The translations under genes were made by a program, and so were the position numbers. The notes beneath the pieces were generated by a model. It made no database searches and had not been told where the DNA came from. It worked only from the letters and a program-made list of their open reading frames with translations. A stretch of 8,420 nt of DNA from Altererythrobacter sp. GTDB lineage: Bacteria > Pseudomonadota > Alphaproteobacteria > Sphingomonadales > Sphingomonadaceae. Of the stretch, positions 5,109 to 8,420 are shown one piece after another (within the stretch, counting starts at the first letter, position 1; each line of letters begins with the position of its first letter). The stretch covers positions 1 to 8,420 of the forward strand of contig JALZVZ010000339.1 of NCBI GenBank assembly GCA_023299945.1. Direction: 5' to 3'.

Positions 5109-6224
5109 CAGCGACAATTGCGCCTCATCGCGCAGGCGTTCATCCTTCTTCGCGCCCTCCAAATTCGACAAGGTAAGCCCCATCAACCGGATCGGTTTGG
5201 GCAGGGGCAGGGCCTCTTCCAGTAGCCCCGCGCTGATCGCGGCAAATTCACCTTTGCCCGAAATATTATGCTCCACCGAGCGTGATCGCGTGACATTTGT
5301 GAAGTCATTATATTTCATCTTCAGCGTTACCGTTCGCCCTTTGCCGCCGACCTTCTCAATACTGTCCCACACATATTCAATTGTGTTCGCCAGCGTTTCG
5401 CGCAAGGCCGCGCCAGAGGAAATATCTTCTGCAAAAGTTCGCTCTCCGCCGATGGATTTGCGTACGCGGTGGGCGCGTACGGGGCGCAGGTCAATGCCGC
5501 GCGCGGCACGGTAGAGATAATCGGCTTGGCTGCCGAAGTTGGCGCGCAAAAAGTCAATGCTGTGCGCAGCCAGATCAGCGCCGGTTGCAATGCCGAGCTT
5601 CGCCATTTTTTCTGCACCTTTTGGCCCAACCCCGTGAAAGCGGCGAACGGTCAGGCCAGCGACAAAGTCAGCGCCTTGTCCCGGCCTGATGATGCACACC
5701 CCGTCCGGCTTGTTTTGGTCACTTGCAATTTTGGCGAGGAATTTGTTGTAGGACACGCCCGCACTCGCTGTCAGCTGCGTTTTGGCGCGAATTTCTTGCC
5801 GGATTAAGTCTGCGATACGCGTGGCTGAACCAATCCCAAGCCGGTCCTGCGTCACATCCAAATAAGCCTCATCCAAGCTCAGCGGTTCGACATGCGGCGT
5901 GTAATGCTCAAACACTTTGCGAATGGTGCGGCTGGCTTCTTTATAGGCGTCAAATCTGTGCCGCACGAATATCAAATCAGGGCACAGCCGTTTTGCTGTG
6001 ACAGAGGGCATGGCGCTGCGCACGCCGAACTTGCGCGCTTCGTAGCTGGCGGCTGCCACCACGCCGCGCCCGCCCGCGCCGCCCACCGCGACCGGCTTGC
6101 CGCGCAAGGCCGGGTCATCGCGCTGTTCCACGCTGGCGAAGAAGGCGTCCATATCGACATGGATGATTTTGCGCAGGCCTGGTGCCTCATCGCGTTCATC
6201 TTCATCTGCCGCACCATCTGCCAT
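5103..6224 (-). CDS. dinB: DNA polymerase IV (Y-family translesion polymerase)
   Basis: A complete 373-residue Pol IV that copies across damaged bases without proofreading. The palm metal ligands are Asp24 (HVDMDAFF), Asp118 and Glu119 (SLDEAYLD); the steric gate that excludes ribonucleotides is Phe29. Other family motifs include YEARKFGVRSAMPS (61-74) and SYNKFLAKIASDQNKP (158-173), then the HhH region GVGPKGAEKMAKLGI (198-212) and the little-finger domain (about 250-355). The protein ends in QLSLL (369-373), which matches the beta-clamp binding pentapeptide QL[SD]L[FL], so clamp recruitment should be intact. About 17 acidic, poorly conserved residues precede the core. AGG about 10 nt before the ATG is a weak ribosome site. 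No GTTC-N7-GTTC alphaproteobacterial LexA box is visible upstream, so SOS control is not supported. Confidence 0.96.
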   Translation of the reverse strand: MADGAADEDERDEAPGLRKIIHVDMDAFFASVEQRDDPALRGKPVAVGGAGGRGVVAAASYEARKFGVRSAMPSVTAKRLCPDLIFVRHRFDAYKEASRTIRKVFEHYTPHVEPLSLDEAYLDVTQDRLGIGSATRIADLIRQEIRAKTQLTASAGVSYNKFLAKIASDQNKPDGVCIIRPGQGADFVAGLTVRRFHGVGPKGAEKMAKLGIATGADLAAHSIDFLRANFGSQADYLYRAARGIDLRPVRAHRVRKSIGGERTFAEDISSGAALRETLANTIEYVWDSIEKVGGKGRTVTLKMKYNDFTNVTRSRSVEHNISGKGEFAAISAGLLEEALPLPKPIRLMGLTLSNLEGAKKDERLRDEAQLSLL

Positions 6225-6304
6225 ATTCGTCAGCCTAAGCGCTCTTGCGTGGTTAGCCTAGTGCTCAACGGGGCGACCGGCGGGAATGTGCGAGAGCGGT
6301 TGGG

Positions 6305-6343
6305 GATTGGCGCGCCAAACTAATTGTTTCGCGCTGGCCAATC
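6305..6343. promoter_or_regulatory. Symmetric TTGGC elements between dinB and the MFS gene, possible operator
   Basis: TTGGCGCGCCAA (6307-6318) is a perfect 12-bp palindrome. It overlaps a wider inverted repeat, GATTGGC (6305-6311) and GCCAATC (6337-6343). The repeated TTGGC/GCCAA half-site, in the 145-bp gap between divergent genes and 27-65 bp before the MFS start, would suit a repressor of the exporter gene. No clear sigma-70 promoter is seen in the gap, so this is suggestive only. Confidence 0.35.
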
Positions 6344-6369
6344 ACGGGACAAACAGGCATTGGGGCGGC

Positions 6370-7632
6370 ATGGTTGATGCAGGATCTTCTGAAAAGCGCC
6401 CATTTGGCGAGCGCGAGCTTATCATCCTGATGGCATCGCTGATGAGCCTGCAGGCATTTGGGATTGATTCCATGCTGCCAGCCTTGGACGACATGGCCGC
6501 AGAATTGGGTGCAACCGGCAATGATCAGCAATATATCATCGGTGCTTATTTCCTCGGCTCTGGCTTGGGCGCGTTTTTGCCGGGAGCATTTGCCGACCGG
6601 TTTGGGCGGCGGCCAGTGCTGTTTTTCGGGCTGATATCCTATATCATGCTTTCTCTGGCCTGTGTGTTTGTGACCAGTTTTGAAGTGATGTTGGGTATTC
6701 GATTGGCGCAAGGCATGGCATGCGCCGGTTTAAGCATTGTGCCGACCGCAATTATCCGTGACCGGGTTGGCGGCGACAAAATGGCACGGATGATGAGCCT
6801 TGTGATCATGGTCTTTTTAGCCGTGCCGATCCTTGCCCCAGGCATCGGTCAACTGATCCTGTTGTTTGCCGAATGGCGCGCAATCTTTGGTTTGATGGCT
6901 ACGATCGCTGTTCTTGTGACCATTTGGGTTTGGGTGCGCCTGCCTGAATCTCTTACGCAAGAGAACGTGCAAGAACTCGATGTAGCGACGATTTTGCAGA
7001 ACATGGGAAAGTCCCTCTCGAACAGAGTTTCGCTGGGCTATGTCGTGGGCAGTTCATTGGTGTTTGGCAGCCTTTATGGCTTTCTCATGTCAGCGGAACA
7101 ATTGATCCGAGTAACCTTTGGCATGGGCGACTATTTCGCGTTGATCTTCGGCGGGGCGGTGTTGGGGATGGTCGTTTCAAGCTTTACCAATTCGCGCATT
7201 GTTGAAAAGTTCGGTGCGCGCAGGGTCGGCCATTCTGCATTGCTTGGCTTTCTTGCGATCAGTGCGCTGCAGGTAGTGTCTGCCAGCCAAGAGGCTCAAC
7301 CCTTGTGGCAATTTGTCACTTTGCTGGCGCTGAATATGACGGCGCTGGGTTTTGTTGGAGCAAACTTTTCTTCGATCGCCATGCAGCCGTTTGAACAGAT
7401 TGCGGGCGCGGCGTCCTCTGCCCATGCCAGCTTGCGACTGATAACAGGTACGATACTAGGAGCGATTATAGGACAGTCGTTTGATGGCACGGCCTTGCCG
7501 CTCGGCATAGCGATGACACTATGCGCAATTGCGGCGCTGATATTGGTGCTTTATAGCGAGCGCGGAAAACTGTTTCGTAGGCCAGGTCAGGCGCGCCGCT
7601 ATATGCTGCTGCATGACATTATGCGGCGTTAG
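6370..7632 (+). CDS. Bcr/CflA-family MFS drug-efflux transporter
   Basis: A 420-residue, 12-helix inner-membrane antiporter of the major facilitator superfamily, DHA1 branch, related to Bcr/CflA exporters of bicyclomycin, chloramphenicol and other small molecules. Helix 1 carries the family's IDSMLPAL (32-39, with Asp33). Motif A is GAFADRFGRRPVL (72-84) in the loop between helices 2 and 3. Helix 5 has the antiporter motif in the form LAPGIGQ (155-161). A polar central loop (about 191-220) separates the halves. Arg130-Asp131 (IIRDRVGG) follows helix 4 as usual for the group. The start at 6370 puts 12 residues before the conserved region; the in-frame ATG at 6286 would add 28 residues of unlikely sequence. 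The ribosome site is weak. The substrate is unknown. It is divergent from dinB and ends 10 bp from the converging carboxylase gene. Confidence 0.92.
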   Translation: MVDAGSSEKRPFGERELIILMASLMSLQAFGIDSMLPALDDMAAELGATGNDQQYIIGAYFLGSGLGAFLPGAFADRFGRRPVLFFGLISYIMLSLACVFVTSFEVMLGIRLAQGMACAGLSIVPTAIIRDRVGGDKMARMMSLVIMVFLAVPILAPGIGQLILLFAEWRAIFGLMATIAVLVTIWVWVRLPESLTQENVQELDVATILQNMGKSLSNRVSLGYVVGSSLVFGSLYGFLMSAEQLIRVTFGMGDYFALIFGGAVLGMVVSSFTNSRIVEKFGARRVGHSALLGFLAISALQVVSASQEAQPLWQFVTLLALNMTALGFVGANFSSIAMQPFEQIAGAASSAHASLRLITGTILGAIIGQSFDGTALPLGIAMTLCAIAALILVLYSERGKLFRRPGQARRYMLLHDIMRR

Positions 7633-7642
7633 AGTTGCTACA

Positions 7643-8420
7643 CTAGCTCTCGCTCTTCAAATTCCGCCAAGCCAGATCGGCAAATTCGCACAGCAAACTG
7701 CGCGTGTCGCGCGGGTCGATAATATCCTCGACGTTAAATTGCTCCGCGCTGCGGAAGGGGGATGTGACTTTGCCAAGCCGTTCTTGAATGGCGGCGAGTT
7801 CCGCTGCTGGATCATCAGCCGCCTCCAGCTCTGATTTATATGCCACTTCCAAACCACCCGCGATGGGCAGGCTGCCCCAATCACCCGAGGGCCAGCAATA
7901 GCGATATTGGTAACGGTCGGCATTGCTCATCGCGCTGCCCGCAATGCCGTAGGCGCGCCGCATAACGATGCTGGCGAGCGGCACGGTGGCTTTGTAAATC
8001 GTGTTCATGGTTTCCACGCCGTAGCGAATGGTGCCCGCCAGCTCCGCTTCGCGCCCGATCATAAAGCCGGGGTTGTCGACCAGATGCACGATGGGCAGGC
8101 GGAATTGATCGGCTAGGCGCACGAACCGCGTGACCTTTTCCGATGTCTTTGCTTCCCATGATCCGCCGAGGAAACTTGGGTCAGATGCCACAACGGCAAC
8201 TGGCCAACCATCAAGGCGTGCAAAGGCAGTGATCGCGGCGCGGCCCCAGTTTTTGCCCATTTCAAAAACAGTGCCCTTGTCCAGCATCATGTCCATCGCG
8301 CGGCGCATGGAATAAACCTGCTTGTCATCGCGCGGCACGAGCGAAAGCAACGCCTCCTCGCGCCTGTCCACCGGATCATGGCACTCCGCGCGGCGGGCAT
8401 AATCGCCGACATGCTCGGGC
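7643..8420 (-). CDS. Acyl-CoA carboxylase, carboxyltransferase (beta) subunit, C-terminal part (5' end outside window)
   Basis: The carboxyltransferase moves CO2 from carboxybiotin to an acyl-CoA such as propionyl- or methylcrotonyl-CoA, in complex with a biotin-carrying subunit not seen here. About 259 residues of the C-terminal half are visible; the frame stays open to the right edge. Recognisable pieces are DPVDRREEALLSLVPRD at the junction of the two crotonase-like halves, KTSEKVTRFVRLADQFRLPIVHLVDNPGFMIG, which carries the conserved D-x-P-G-F loop, and RRAYGIAGSAMS, with the glycine-rich oxyanion-hole region. A GTG at 8371 is internal to the family alignment and is not the start. The end at TAG is complete. 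Which acyl-CoA it uses cannot be decided from this part. It converges on the MFS gene with a 10-bp gap and no clear terminator. Confidence 0.93.
   Translation of the reverse strand, partial: PEHVGDYARRAECHDPVDRREEALLSLVPRDDKQVYSMRRAMDMMLDKGTVFEMGKNWGRAAITAFARLDGWPVAVVASDPSFLGGSWEAKTSEKVTRFVRLADQFRLPIVHLVDNPGFMIGREAELAGTIRYGVETMNTIYKATVPLASIVMRRAYGIAGSAMSNADRYQYRYCWPSGDWGSLPIAGGLEVAYKSELEAADDPAAELAAIQERLGKVTSPFRSAEQFNVEDIIDPRDTRSLLCEFADLAWRNLKSES

Noticed and set aside
6225..6369. Search for a LexA (GTTC-N7-GTTC) box upstream of dinB
   Set aside because: No such pair is present in the gap, so SOS regulation cannot be claimed from sequence.
7631..7650. Possible bidirectional terminator between the MFS and carboxyltransferase genes
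   Set aside because: AGAGTTG/TAGCTCT forms only a weak 7-bp stem with two G-U pairs, has no T-tract and overlaps both gene ends.

Overview
The window looks like ordinary chromosome from an alphaproteobacterium, most likely a sphingomonad (Sphingomonadaceae or Erythrobacteraceae). This rests on the style of the encoded proteins, the moderately high GC, and a possible EcfG-type stress promoter in front of dps. No sequence comparison was run, so the taxonomic call is an inference. I see no insertion sequence, phage gene, CRISPR array, attachment site or toxin-antitoxin pair. Nothing here stands out as a new multi-gene system. The best leads are two proteins whose folds are recognisable but whose signature residues have changed.

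Layout, left to right: the C-terminal part of a zinc-dependent alcohol dehydrogenase (+); a tRNA-Gly(CCC) (+); a two-gene minus-strand operon in which an HSD10-like short-chain dehydrogenase is followed by a YahK/CAD-type NADP-dependent alcohol dehydrogenase; a divergently placed membrane protein that looks like a degenerate GDT1/UPF0016 transporter (+); a Dps ferritin-like protein with its own promoter region and terminator (+); 6-phosphogluconolactonase overlapping a NUDIX hydrolase (+); DNA polymerase IV (-), whose stop codon overlaps that of the NUDIX gene; a Bcr/CflA-family MFS exporter (+), divergent from dinB; and the C-terminal part of an acyl-CoA carboxylase carboxyltransferase subunit (-) running off the right edge.

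Functional themes: three dehydrogenases and an acyl-CoA carboxylase fit the alcohol, fatty-acid and propionyl-CoA catabolism common in sphingomonads. The SDR plus ADH pair is the only clear catabolic operon. Dps, the NUDIX hydrolase and Pol IV all relate to stress or DNA/nucleotide protection, but they sit in three separate transcription units, so a functional link is speculative. pgl and the NUDIX gene are probably translationally coupled. Coding density is high, and every gap between genes is shorter than 150 bp.
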